DNA from: Arthrobacter sp. C9C5
GTDB taxonomy: Bacteria; Actinomycetota; Actinomycetes; Actinomycetales; Micrococcaceae
Length of the DNA: 53,738 nucleotides
NCBI RefSeq assembly: GCF_013359735.1
Contig: NZ_JABFMX010000024.1
Coordinates: 1-53,738, forward strand
Direction of reading: 5' to 3'
Both the position numbers and the translations under genes were made by a program. Positions 1 through 8,142 of this stretch are shown here, in pieces. Within the stretch, counting starts at the first letter, position 1. Every line of letters begins with the position of its first letter. The notes under the pieces are model-generated. The model made no database searches and was not told the DNA's origin. It worked only from the letters and a program-made list of their open reading frames with translations.

Positions 1-22
1 GGATGGTTCCGGGGCGGGGGTC

Positions 23-997
23 TTAGCGCTGGGTGCTTCCGTCCGGGGCGGTATCCAGCAGCGCCAGTTCCGCGGCGCTGGGGAGGCCCTCGCAGTCACC
101 GGCGGTGCTGACCGCAAAGGCGCCGGCGAGGGTGCCGCGCTTGAGGCGGGCGGCGACGTCGCCGCCGTCGAGCAGGGCGGAAAGATAGCCCGCGGTGAAG
201 GCGTCCCCGGCTCCCACGGTGTCGATACTGGTCACCGGGACGGCGGGAGCCTCCCAGCGGCCGACGGCGGTGTGGACCCCGGCGCCAGCTGCGCCGCGCT
301 TGACCACGACCTCCCGGACACCGCGGTCCAGGAGCTCGGCGGCCATGGCCAGTTCGGCGGCTTCGGGAGCTGCCCCGCTGCCGGCCGCCCCGCTGCCGGC
401 GACCAGTCCGAGTTCGTCGTCGGAGGCCACCAGGACGCTGGCGTGCCGGGCGAGCGGGGTGAGGACGGCGCGGGCCTCGTCACGGGACCACAGTTTGCTG
501 CGGTAGTTGACGTCGAGGGAGACCACCAGGCCCTCGGCTGCGCCGCGCGCGGCCGCGTATTCGACGGCACGCCGGGCATCCGGGCTGAGGGCGGCGGTGA
601 TACCGGTCAGGTGCAGGACGCGCGGGCCGGCGGCGAAGGCCCGGTCCACGTCCTCGCGGCTGATCGTGGATCCGGCGGAACCGGCCCGGTAGTAGTAGGC
701 CCGGCTGATGTCCGCCGTGCGCCGCTCCAGGAACATCACCCCGGTGGCCCGGGCCGCATCCACCCGGTGCTGCACCGCGATGCCCTCGGAGCGCAACTGC
801 CGCAGGATGAACTCACCATGCGGGTCCGCACCGACGACGCCGGCCCAGGCAACGCTGCGACCCAGCCGGGCGACGCCGACGGCGACGTTGGACTCCGCCC
901 CGGCCACGTGCATGCCGAGGCTGCAGCCGGCGGACAGCGGCCCCGCGGAGCGCAGCGAGACCATCGATTCGCCCAGGGTGAGCAGGTCGACGGTCAC
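23..997 (-). CDS. PfkB-family sugar kinase, probable 2-keto-3-deoxy-aldonate kinase
   Basis: A ribokinase/PfkB-family kinase of 324 residues. The family signature is near the C-terminus (residues 259-270, DTVGAGDAFTAG), where D265 is the expected catalytic base, and the N-terminus has the usual GES and G-A-E-x-N-V-A substrate-side motifs. Its predicted job is to phosphorylate 2-keto-3-deoxygluconate or -galactonate with ATP before aldol cleavage. This rests on its place as the last gene after an aldolase and a galactonate-type dehydratase. It starts with GTG, sharing four bases (GTGA) with the aldolase stop, which implies translational coupling. The family is certain; the exact sugar acid is inferred. 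Classical galactonate pathways use an unrelated DgoK-type kinase at this step. Confidence 0.88.
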   Translation of the reverse strand: MTVDLLTLGESMVSLRSAGPLSAGCSLGMHVAGAESNVAVGVARLGRSVAWAGVVGADPHGEFILRQLRSEGIAVQHRVDAARATGVMFLERRTADISRAYYYRAGSAGSTISREDVDRAFAAGPRVLHLTGITAALSPDARRAVEYAAARGAAEGLVVSLDVNYRSKLWSRDEARAVLTPLARHASVLVASDDELGLVAGSGAAGSGAAPEAAELAMAAELLDRGVREVVVKRGAAGAGVHTAVGRWEAPAVPVTSIDTVGAGDAFTAGYLSALLDGGDVAARLKRGTLAGAFAVSTAGDCEGLPSAAELALLDTAPDGSTQR

Positions 998-1680
998 CGC
1001 GCAGGCTCCGTGGCCATCCGCCGGCCGTATCCGGACGCCAGGCCGACGAAGGCGCGGGCCCGTTCGCGCATCGGGGCAAGGTTCCCGCCCGAGCCGGCGT
1101 CGCCGAACAGCGGGCCGCCGAGTCCGACGGCGATCGCGCCGGCGTCCCAGTACCCGGCTGCCTCGTCGAGCCCGACGCCGCCCACGGCGATGAACGGGAT
1201 GCCGGGGAAGGGGTCGCGGAGTGCCTTGAGGTAGCCGGGACCGCCGATCGAGGCGGGGAAGAGCTTCACCGCGGTGGCACCGCGGTTCATCGCCTCGTAG
1301 GCCTCGCTGGGGGTGAGAGCCCCGGCCAAAACGGGGATCCCCAGGCGGGCGGATTCCTGGATGGAGCTGGCGAGCGAGGGCGTCACCATGAACTGTCCGC
1401 CGGCGTCGGCGACGTCTTCCACGTCCGCGGCGGTGAGGACGGTGCCGGCCCCGACGAAGCAGCCGGCGGGTGCGGCGGCGCGGACCGTGCGGATCGCCGC
1501 CAGCGCGTCCGGGGTGGTCAGCGCGATCTCGACGTAGCGGAAGCCTTCCTGCATGGCCGCGAGGGCAGCGTTGGCGGCGGCCCCGCCGTCGGTGCCGCGC
1601 ACGATCGCCACGAGGCGGGTCTCGCGGATTCCGGCCAGCAGCTGGTCGGGGGTGGGCTCGGATGTCATGTCATTCACCAT
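994..1680 (-). CDS. KDPG/KDPGal-type aldolase (Eda/DgoA family)
   Basis: Class I aldolase of the 2-dehydro-3-deoxy-6-phosphogluconate/-galactonate family, 228 residues. The Schiff-base lysine is visible as K139 in GATAVKLFPAS and the acid/base glutamate as E51 in YVEIALTTP. It would split the phosphorylated keto-deoxy acid into pyruvate and glyceraldehyde 3-phosphate. The gene overlaps the end of the dehydratase gene by a few bases and the kinase start by four, so the three form one translational unit. The start used is the ATG at 1680; an in-frame ATG at 1668 (MTSEP) is an equally plausible shorter start. KDPG and KDPGal specificity cannot be separated by eye; the galactonate-type neighbour favours KDPGal. 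Confidence 0.9.
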   Translation of the reverse strand: MVNDMTSEPTPDQLLAGIRETRLVAIVRGTDGGAAANAALAAMQEGFRYVEIALTTPDALAAIRTVRAAAPAGCFVGAGTVLTAADVEDVADAGGQFMVTPSLASSIQESARLGIPVLAGALTPSEAYEAMNRGATAVKLFPASIGGPGYLKALRDPFPGIPFIAVGGVGLDEAAGYWDAGAIAVGLGGPLFGDAGSGGNLAPMRERARAFVGLASGYGRRMATEPAR

Positions 1681-2822
1681 TCTGCGAAGGCGCCGTCGGG
1701 GTGGCGCCAGACCGGTCCGCGCCAGGCGTGGCCGCGCTTGTCCGCGGCGCGGACCACGGCCTCGTCGATCTCGATGCCCAGGCCCGGCCCGGTCAGCCGT
1801 TCGATGTGGCCGTCTACGAATTTCAGCGGGCTCTTGTCCAGCACGTAGTCAAGGACCTCGGCGCCCTGGTTGTAGTGGATGCCGATGCTTTGCTCCTGGA
1901 TCAGGAAGTTGGGCGTCGCGAAGCCCACCTGCAGACAAGCCGCGAGCGCCAGCGGGCCGAGCGGGCAGTGCGGGGCCAGCTGGACCTCGTAGATTTCGGC
2001 GAGCGAGGCGATCTTGCGGACCTCGGTGATGCCGCCGGCGTGCGAGAGGTCCGGCTGGGCCACGGCGATGCCGGCCTGCAGCGCGGGCAGGAATTCCTGC
2101 CGGCTGTAGAGCCGCTCGCCGGTGGAGACCGGCGTCGTGGTCGAGGAGGTGAACTCCCGGAGCAGGTGGGTGTTTTCCGGGACCACGGGTTCTTCGAGGA
2201 AGAAGGGCCGGTACGGTTCCAGCAGCGGCGCCACGCGCCGTGCGTTGGCCAGGCTGAAGCGGCCGTGGAAGTCGACGGCGACGTCGCGGTGGTCCCCCAG
2301 CACCTCGCGGGCTGCGGCGACCCGGCGGACCACGCCGTCGAGCTCCGCCACCGAGGCGAGCGGGCCCATCCGGCCGCTGGCGTTCATCTTCACCGCGGTG
2401 AGTCCGACCTCCAGCTGCGCGCTGATCTGGTCCGCCACCTCGTTCGGCTCGTCCCCACCCACCCAGCCGTACATCCGGATCCGGTCGCGGACGTGGCCGC
2501 CCAGGAGCTGGTGCACGGGGGTGTTGAAGTGCTTGCCCGCGATGTCCCAGAGGGCCTGGTCCAGGCCGGAGACCGCGCTGGCCAGGATGGGTCCGCCGCG
2601 GTAGAAGGAGCCCTTGGTCATGACCTGCCAGTGGTCCTCGATCCGGAGTGCGTCGTTGCCGATCAGCAGCTCGGAGAGCTGGTGGACGGCGGTGCGCACG
2701 GTTTCGCTGCGGCCCTCGCAGCTGGCCTCGCCCCAGCCGACGATCCCGCTCTCGGTCTCGATCCGGACGAAGAGCCAGCGCGGCGCGACAAGGAAGGTTT
2801 CAATCCTGCTGATGCGTGTCAT
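1674..2822 (-). CDS. dgoD: D-galactonate dehydratase-like enolase-superfamily enzyme
   Basis: Mandelate racemase/muconate lactonizing-type enolase-superfamily enzyme, 382 residues. Metal ligands are D184 (VDFHGR), E210 (LEEPV) and E236 (GERL), with H186 and H285 (APHCPLGP) as the catalytic histidines, the arrangement typical of D-galactonate dehydratases. The expected reaction removes water from an aldonate to give a 2-keto-3-deoxy acid. It lies directly before the aldolase and kinase and after the ABC importer genes, so it is the committing step of this catabolic operon. Substrate assignment to D-galactonate is by motif pattern; closely related enzymes act on other aldonates (gluconate, arabinonate, fuconate), so the symbol is provisional. 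Confidence 0.85.
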   Translation of the reverse strand: MTRISRIETFLVAPRWLFVRIETESGIVGWGEASCEGRSETVRTAVHQLSELLIGNDALRIEDHWQVMTKGSFYRGGPILASAVSGLDQALWDIAGKHFNTPVHQLLGGHVRDRIRMYGWVGGDEPNEVADQISAQLEVGLTAVKMNASGRMGPLASVAELDGVVRRVAAAREVLGDHRDVAVDFHGRFSLANARRVAPLLEPYRPFFLEEPVVPENTHLLREFTSSTTTPVSTGERLYSRQEFLPALQAGIAVAQPDLSHAGGITEVRKIASLAEIYEVQLAPHCPLGPLALAACLQVGFATPNFLIQEQSIGIHYNQGAEVLDYVLDKSPLKFVDGHIERLTGPGLGIEIDEAVVRAADKRGHAWRGPVWRHPDGAFAEW

Positions 2823-2829
2823 GTGCTGC

Positions 2830-3720
2830 CTAGCCCTTGGTCGCGCCGGCGGTCAGGCCGGACACGATGTACTTCTGCGTGAAGAGCGCAATGATCATGA
2901 TCGGGATGGTGACCACCGTGGCGGCCGCCATCAGTCCGCCCCAGTCGATGCTGGCGTAGGAGACGAAGTCGAAGATCGCCACCGGCAGGGTCTTGGTCTT
3001 GGAGCCGGAGAGCACCAGGGCGAACATGAAGTTGTTCCACGAGAAGATGAAGGACAGGATGCCGGCGGTGGCGATGCCGGAGACGGACAGCGGCAAGGTG
3101 ATGCGGCGGAACGCGCCGATCGGGGTGAGGCCGTCGACCTGGGCCGACTCCTCCAGCTCCAGCGGCAGCGAATCGAAGTAGCTCATCATGATGTAGACGA
3201 TCAGCGGCAGCGCGACGAACATGTGGCTGAGGATCAGCACCTCGAAGCCGCCCACCATCTTCAGGTTGGAGAAGACGTAGTACCAGGGCACCAGCAGCGA
3301 GACGCCCGGGATGACGCGGGCCATCAGGACCACGAGGGCAGAGCGGTGCATGGTGAAGCGGCTCATCGCGTAGGCCGCCGGGACGCCGAGGACCAGCGAC
3401 AGTGCGGTGGAGACGAACGCCACCCAGAAGCTGTTGAAGATGAAGACGAAGTAGTTGTTCCGCTGCAGCACGTTGGCGTAGTTCTCACCGGTGGGGGTGA
3501 AGACGAACGACTTGGCCGTGTCGTAGATGTCCACGTTGGTCTTGAAGGATGCCAGCAGCATCCAGATCAGCGGCGCGATCAGGAACAGCACCACGGCGAC
3601 CAGCGCGGCGACCCGGAACACCTTGTAGGCGCGGGTGGCCAGCGGCTTGCGGCGGCGCGGGGCGGGTGCCTGCCGGGTGGCAGCGGTCCGGGATTGGGTG
3701 TCTTGGGTCTGGACGGTCAT
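2830..3720 (-). CDS. Carbohydrate ABC transporter permease (MalG type)
   Basis: Inner-membrane permease of a CUT1 sugar ABC importer, 296 residues, with six hydrophobic segments and the cytoplasmic EAA loop near VDGLTPIGAFRRITLPLS, which docks the ATPase. The ATG at 3720 is chosen over an upstream in-frame start because it overlaps the stop of the previous permease gene (ATGA), a common arrangement for coupled permease pairs. A proline/arginine-rich cytoplasmic N-terminus precedes the first membrane helix. The operon has no ATPase gene, so the importer probably uses a shared MsiK-type ATPase encoded elsewhere, as is usual in actinobacteria. It would move the substrate of the dgoD pathway into the cell. 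Confidence 0.93.
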   Translation of the reverse strand: MTVQTQDTQSRTAATRQAPAPRRRKPLATRAYKVFRVAALVAVVLFLIAPLIWMLLASFKTNVDIYDTAKSFVFTPTGENYANVLQRNNYFVFIFNSFWVAFVSTALSLVLGVPAAYAMSRFTMHRSALVVLMARVIPGVSLLVPWYYVFSNLKMVGGFEVLILSHMFVALPLIVYIMMSYFDSLPLELEESAQVDGLTPIGAFRRITLPLSVSGIATAGILSFIFSWNNFMFALVLSGSKTKTLPVAIFDFVSYASIDWGGLMAAATVVTIPIMIIALFTQKYIVSGLTAGATKG

Positions 3721-4682
3721 TTGCTTACCGCTTTCTTGCGCATGGTCAGCAGCCACATGGTGCCGATGATGATCATGAAGAACAGGATCAGCACCGCGGA
3801 GGAGAGCCCGTACTGGTTGTAGTCGAAGCTCAGGCCGTAGGCGTAGACGTTGAGCGTCTCCACCTCGTGGAAGGAGCCGCCGCCCTTGCCCTTGGTGGCG
3901 TAGAGGATGTCGAAGGTCTTCAGGGCGTCAATGCCGCGCAGCAGGATGGCGACGATTACGGTCGGCATCATCAGCGGCAGGGTGATGAAGAAGAAGCGCT
4001 GGGCGGCGTTGGCGCCGTCCATCCGGGCGGCCTCGTCCGGTTCCTCGGAGAGCGAGGTCAGGCCGGCGAGCAGGATCAGCACGACCATCGGGGTCCACTG
4101 CCAGATGTCCATGAAGATCGTGGTGCCCAGGGCGGTGTCCTGGCCGGACAGCCACGGCTGCGGCGGGATGCCGATCATGCCGAGCAGCTGGTTGACGAAG
4201 CCGATGTTCGGGTCGAAGATCAGCCGCCACATCATGCCGACGGCCACCGGGGTGGCGACGAGCGGCAGCAGGATGGCGACCCGCACCCATTTTTCGCCGC
4301 GGAAGGGCCGCCACAGCAGCAGGGCGATGCCCATGCCCAGAACGACCTCGCAGACCAGGGCGACGCCGGTGAAGGACAGCGTGCGGCCGACGGCGGGCCA
4401 GAACCGTTCGACGTCGGAGAGCACCGTGACGTAGTTCTCCAGGCCGATGAACTCGGATGCGGCGCGGACCGACCCCTGCGAGTCGGTCAGGCTCAGGTAC
4501 AGCGTCCAGGCCAGAGGGAAGATGATCAGGACGCCCACGAAGATCATGGCCGGCGCGGCGAAGAGCCACTTGCGGTGCCGGTTGGCCCAGGCGGAGAAGT
4601 TCTCCCGCGGGCCGGGCGTGCGGGCCGCGCTGCGGCCGGCGCCGCGGGTGGTGTCGCCGCGGGAGGTGTTCAGTACAGACAT
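3717..4682 (-). CDS. Carbohydrate ABC transporter permease (MalF type)
   Basis: First permease of the CUT1 importer, 321 residues. It has a cytoplasmic N-terminal tail, about six membrane helices, and an EAA loop near DEAARMDGANAAQRFFFITLPLMMP. It pairs with the MalG-type permease that follows with a four-base overlap. A stem-loop separates it from the upstream binding-protein gene, which may let the binding protein be made in excess, as is usual for such systems. A Shine-Dalgarno-like AAGGAG run sits just upstream in the minus-strand sense (TTAGGTGAACC region is weaker), so the start is reasonable but not proven. Substrate is inferred to be a sugar acid or its precursor. Confidence 0.92.
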   Translation of the reverse strand: MSVLNTSRGDTTRGAGRSAARTPGPRENFSAWANRHRKWLFAAPAMIFVGVLIIFPLAWTLYLSLTDSQGSVRAASEFIGLENYVTVLSDVERFWPAVGRTLSFTGVALVCEVVLGMGIALLLWRPFRGEKWVRVAILLPLVATPVAVGMMWRLIFDPNIGFVNQLLGMIGIPPQPWLSGQDTALGTTIFMDIWQWTPMVVLILLAGLTSLSEEPDEAARMDGANAAQRFFFITLPLMMPTVIVAILLRGIDALKTFDILYATKGKGGGSFHEVETLNVYAYGLSFDYNQYGLSSAVLILFFMIIIGTMWLLTMRKKAVSK

Positions 4683-4724
4683 GGTTCACCTAAGGAGTTG
4701 GGGGTGAAGTGAAGAGCGTGGCCG

Positions 4725-4757
4725 CGGCGGGACGGCGGCTGGGCAGCCGTCCCGCCG
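4725..4757 (-). terminator. Intercistronic stem-loop between binding-protein and permease genes
   Basis: A perfect 12-base inverted repeat (4725-4736 with 4746-4757, CGGCGGGACGGC and its complement) closes a 9-base loop. It lies between the end of the solute-binding protein gene and the first permease. There is no U-run, so full termination is not evident. The position fits a structure that stabilises the upstream message or partly stops transcription. Confidence 0.6.
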
Positions 4758-4829
4758 GGCAGTGTTGCGTCAGGCAGTTCGCGTCACAGTTTGCGACGCA
4801 GTTTGCGTCAGGCGCGGGGCGCCGGAGCG

Positions 4830-6119
4830 CTACTTCTTTTCGCTGTCCAGGAACTTCTGGAAGGCGTCGTTGGCCGTATCAGCCGCTGCCGAGGCGTCGC
4901 CCCCGGTGATGGTGGCGACGATCGGGGCGCCGACGATCTCGCGGGCCTTGCCTACGGTGACAACCTCGGGGCGGTCGTGGCCTACACCGGCCTTGGCGCT
5001 GGCGGCGATGGCCTCGGCCAGGTCCTTCGGGTAGGTGGAGGTTCCGGCAGGGTCGGCCCAGACCGAAGCACGCGGACCGGGGACGCCGGCCTTCTGTGCT
5101 GCCAGCGTGCGTTCCTTGCTGGTGGCCCACTGGATGAACTTCCAGGCGTTGTCCTGGTTGCTTGACGCCTGGTTGACGGCCAGGCCCCACGACGGGATGT
5201 TGTACGGCTTGGAACCGGCGGGACCGGCGGGCAGCTGGGCGAAGCCGACCTTGTCCGCGACCTTGGACTTGGCCGGATCGGTGGCGTTCTTGTAGAGCGA
5301 GTCCGCCTCGGTGTAGAAGGCGGCCTTGCCCTGGGTGAAGATTGCCATCGCCTCGGGCCAGCTCATGTCGGTGCTGACGTTCTTCGGGCCGTAGTTCTTG
5401 ATCAGGCCGCCGTAGAAGGAGTAGGCCTTCTTGGCCGCGTCGCTGCCGACGGCGGACTTGCCGCTGGCGTCGGTGAAGTCACCGCCGAAGCTGTAGAGGA
5501 AGCTGGAGAACTGGGTCACCGCCGCGGACTTGCCGGTGCGGGCCACGAAGCCGGCGGTGTCCGGGTTGGACGCGGCGATCTTCTTGGCGGCGGCCTCGAG
5601 CTCGTCCATGGTCTTGGGGACCTGGACGCCGGCGGCCTGCAGCAGGTCCTTGCGGTAGTAGAGGACTTCGCGCTCGGTGATGATCGGGACGCCGACGACC
5701 TTGCCGTCCACCGTGGTGGCCTTGACGGGTCCTTCCTGGTAGTCCTTCCAGTCCCAGTTCGCGTCCGAGGAGACCTTGCTGGTCAGGTCCGCGAGGTAGC
5801 CGTTCTTGGCGAACGCCTTGCCCTCCTGCAGCGGGCGGTACATCATCACGTCGATTTCGTCGCTGCCGGCGTTGAGCTTGACGTTGTACTGGTCGGAGAG
5901 CTGGTCTTCGCCGAGCTGGGTGAGTTCGACCTTGAGGCCGCTCGCCTTTTCGAATTCCGGAATGGCGGCCTTGATGCCCTCGGTCCATACGTGGTTGGCC
6001 AGCGTGACCCGGACCGTGCCGGCGGCCTTGGCGTCGCCGCCACCGCCGCCGCAGGCGGTCAGCCCGAGCGACAGCGCCGCGGCTACGGCCGCGTACTTCA
6101 CAATTGAACGTCGCTTCAT
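4830..6119 (-). CDS. Extracellular sugar-binding lipoprotein of ABC importer
   Basis: Family 1 extracellular solute-binding protein, 429 residues. The N-terminus has a lipoprotein signal: basic start (MKRRS), hydrophobic stretch and lipobox LTAC followed by a glycine run, so the mature protein is lipid-anchored outside the membrane. The periplasmic-binding fold is indicated by motifs such as MMYRPLQEGKAFAKNG and PYNIPSWGLAVNQASSN. It delivers substrate to the two permeases encoded next. It is the first gene of the operon, with a good Shine-Dalgarno (AGGGAG) before ATG and a recognisable promoter at 6195-6224. Ligand is unknown; the downstream enzymes suggest an aldonate or related acid sugar. 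Confidence 0.93.
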   Translation of the reverse strand: MKRRSIVKYAAVAAALSLGLTACGGGGGDAKAAGTVRVTLANHVWTEGIKAAIPEFEKASGLKVELTQLGEDQLSDQYNVKLNAGSDEIDVMMYRPLQEGKAFAKNGYLADLTSKVSSDANWDWKDYQEGPVKATTVDGKVVGVPIITEREVLYYRKDLLQAAGVQVPKTMDELEAAAKKIAASNPDTAGFVARTGKSAAVTQFSSFLYSFGGDFTDASGKSAVGSDAAKKAYSFYGGLIKNYGPKNVSTDMSWPEAMAIFTQGKAAFYTEADSLYKNATDPAKSKVADKVGFAQLPAGPAGSKPYNIPSWGLAVNQASSNQDNAWKFIQWATSKERTLAAQKAGVPGPRASVWADPAGTSTYPKDLAEAIAASAKAGVGHDRPEVVTVGKAREIVGAPIVATITGGDASAAADTANDAFQKFLDSEKK

Positions 6120-6194
6120 TACGACTCCCTTGTCTTCAGGGCCGGATCAGGCTCCAGCCACCCGCGGATGCATCTTTACATCTGCTCTGGAGCG

Positions 6195-6224
6195 ATCTTA
6201 GAGAAATAAAGCAGACTTAAACAA
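6195..6224 (-). promoter_or_regulatory. Probable sigma-70-type promoter of the sugar-acid operon
   Basis: Reading the minus strand, TTGTTT (6224-6219) is followed after 18 bases by TAAGAT (6200-6195), close to the housekeeping consensus. Transcription would begin near 6188, leaving a leader of about 70 bases before the binding-protein ATG. The site lies next to the divergent regulator gene, so the regulator probably acts here; no clear FadR-type palindrome was recognised. Confidence 0.55.
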
Positions 6225-6241
6225 CCCCTTGCGCCCACCCG

Positions 6242-6247
6242 TATGAT
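6242..6247 (+). promoter_or_regulatory. -10 box of the FadR-type regulator, suggesting a leaderless mRNA
   Basis: TATGAT ends six bases before the ATG at 6254. In actinobacteria a TANNNT box about seven bases before a start codon is a common sign of a leaderless transcript. No Shine-Dalgarno sequence is visible and no convincing -35 box was found, so this rests on the -10 and its spacing. Confidence 0.45.
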
Positions 6248-6253
6248 TTATTC

Positions 6254-6988
6254 ATGCAAACCCCAAAGGCGGAGTCTTCAGCAGACCTGCACTCCGTGCT
6301 CGTCCAGACCCTGGGGCTCGCTATTGCCGAGGGGAGCCTGGCGCCGCACTCGATCCTCCGTCTGGACGAACTGGAGGCGCAGCACAGCGTCTCGCGGTCC
6401 GTGGTGCGGGAGGCCACCCGGGTGCTCTCCTCGATGGGCATGCTGGAATCCCGGCGCCGGCTGGGCACGGTGGTGCAGCCGGAGGAGTCCTGGAACCTCT
6501 ACGACCCGCAGGTGATCCGCTGGCGGCTGGCCTCATCCAGGCGGGTGGACCAGTTGCGGGCGCTGAACGAACTCCGCGGCGCGATCGAGCCGCAGGCGGC
6601 CCGGCTGGCGGCCGAACGGGCGTCCTGGGACACCGGCAGCGATCTCGTCGCCCAGGCCGCGCGGCTCTGGGCGGCCGGGCAGCGCGGGAACCAGGACGAG
6701 TTCCTGCGGCTCGACATCGAGTTCCACGCCTCCGTGCTGCGGGCCTCGGGGAACCCGATGTTTTCGCAGCTGCACAACCTGGTCGCCGAGGTCCTCACCG
6801 GCCGCACCGAGCACGGCCTGATGCCGCACCTGCCGCAGCACGAGGCGCTCCAGCTGCACGTGGACGTGGCCAGCGCCATCCAGCGCGGCGAGATGGACAC
6901 CGCGCACGCGGCGATGCGCCGGATCGTGGAGCAGTCCACCGAGGAAATCGGCGACATCTGGTCCAGCCACCAGGGCGGTCCGGCGTAA
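6254..6988 (+). CDS. FadR-subfamily GntR regulator of the sugar-acid operon
   Basis: A 244-residue GntR-type repressor of the FadR group. Residues about 10-75 form the winged helix-turn-helix (LDELEAQHSVSRSVVREATRVLSSMGMLESR), and the rest is an all-helical FCD ligand domain with the acidic/histidine positions expected for metal binding (RLDIEFHASVLRASGN and HLPQHEALQLHVDV). It is divergent from the ABC-importer/dgoD operon. FadR-group regulators beside aldonate genes (DgoR and relatives) normally repress until the sugar acid or its keto-deoxy product binds. Substrate sensing here is inferred from location only. Confidence 0.88.
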   Translation: MQTPKAESSADLHSVLVQTLGLAIAEGSLAPHSILRLDELEAQHSVSRSVVREATRVLSSMGMLESRRRLGTVVQPEESWNLYDPQVIRWRLASSRRVDQLRALNELRGAIEPQAARLAAERASWDTGSDLVAQAARLWAAGQRGNQDEFLRLDIEFHASVLRASGNPMFSQLHNLVAEVLTGRTEHGLMPHLPQHEALQLHVDVASAIQRGEMDTAHAAMRRIVEQSTEEIGDIWSSHQGGPA

Positions 6989-7068
6989 GAACCACGACGC
7001 GGGGCCAGCTACGGCCCAGGCGGGGGCCGGGCGGATTCCAGGGCTCGAGGTGACCCCGCGTTGTTCCT

Positions 7069-8100
7069 TTAGCGCCCGCCCTCGAGCTTCCGGCTGCGCT
7101 GCTCCTGGGCCATGGGCCCGTACGGATAGACGCCGACCCGGGGCTGGCTGACCTCGGTCAGCCGATCCATCTCCGCGTCGGTGAGCCGGAGGTCTGCTGC
7201 CGCCAGGTTGTCCGCGAGCTGCTCGGTGTTCCGCGCGCCCAGGATCACCGAGGTGACCGCCGGCCGGTCCGCCAGCCACGCCAGCGCGACCTGGGACGGG
7301 CTCACGCCGTGCCGCCCCGCCGTTTCCTGCACCTCGTCAATGACGTCCCAGGTCCGCGGGTCACCGTTGCGTGCCTCCCACGCCTCCATCCCGCGCTTGG
7401 GATTTTCACCGAGCCGGGTGGCGCCGGCGGGCGGCTGGTCGCGCTTGTACTTGCCGGACAGCCAGCCGCCGCCCAAAGGCGACCAAGGCAGCAGCCCGAT
7501 CCCGGCGTCGAGCGAGGCCGGAACGATTTCCGACTCGATCTCGCGGACCAGCAGGCTGTACTGCGGCTGCAGTGTCACGGGCGCGCTCCAGCCGTGGGCT
7601 TTGGCTACGTGGACGGCCTTGGTCAGCTGCCAGCCCAGGAAGTTGGAGAAGCCGTAGTAGGCGATCTTGCCGCTGCTGACGGCGTCGTGCAGGAACCGGA
7701 GGGTCTCCTCCAGCGGAGTCACCGGGTCCCACGCGTGCAGCTGGTAAAGGTCGATCTGCTCAACGCCGAGCCGGCGCAGCGAGTCATCCAGCGCCCGGCC
7801 CAGGTGACGGCGGGAGGTCCCGACGTCGTTGGGTGCCTGGCCCATCGGGAAGCGGCCCTTCGTGGCGACGACGGCCCGGTCCCGGAGCTCGGGCCGGTCG
7901 GCCAGCCACCGGCCGATGATTTCCTCCGACACCCCGGAGCTGTAAACGTCGGCGGTGTCGATGAAGTTGCCGCCGGCCTCGAAGTAGGCGTCCAGGATGG
8001 CGCGGGACTGCTCCTCGCTGGCCTCGGCGCCGAAGGTCATGGTGCCGAGCGCGTAGTTGGAGACAACGGCGCCGCTGTTGCCCAGGGTGCGGTATTGCAT
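7069..8100 (-). CDS. Aldo/keto reductase
   Basis: NADPH-dependent aldo/keto reductase of 343 residues with the full catalytic tetrad: D48 and Y53 (FIDTADVYSSG), K81 (VATKGRF) and H122 (QLHAWDP). The YxxxG-type cofactor residues toward the C-terminus (SVILGARNTEQLADNL) support NADP(H) use. It reduces or oxidises a sugar or small aldehyde; the substrate cannot be read from sequence. It is convergent with the FadR-type gene and followed upstream by an epimerase/dehydratase gene on the same strand, 42 bases away, so the two are probably co-transcribed. They could supply an oxidised sugar to the neighbouring aldonate pathway. Confidence 0.9.
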   Translation of the reverse strand: MQYRTLGNSGAVVSNYALGTMTFGAEASEEQSRAILDAYFEAGGNFIDTADVYSSGVSEEIIGRWLADRPELRDRAVVATKGRFPMGQAPNDVGTSRRHLGRALDDSLRRLGVEQIDLYQLHAWDPVTPLEETLRFLHDAVSSGKIAYYGFSNFLGWQLTKAVHVAKAHGWSAPVTLQPQYSLLVREIESEIVPASLDAGIGLLPWSPLGGGWLSGKYKRDQPPAGATRLGENPKRGMEAWEARNGDPRTWDVIDEVQETAGRHGVSPSQVALAWLADRPAVTSVILGARNTEQLADNLAAADLRLTDAEMDRLTEVSQPRVGVYPYGPMAQEQRSRKLEGGR

Positions 8101-8142
8101 GGAACTCCTCAGTGGTCGGTCGGTGGATTGGCCGGGGACGCT

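Noticed and set aside
272..4712. Long plus-strand frames opposite the sugar-acid operon
   Set aside because: They are Arg/Gly/Pro/His-rich shadows of the minus-strand dehydratase, aldolase and permease genes, with no domain motifs and no ribosome sites.
4760..4815. Short near-repeats CAGTTTGCG/CAGTTCGCG after the binding-protein gene
   Set aside because: Three short similar units are too few and too short to call a repeat array or CRISPR.
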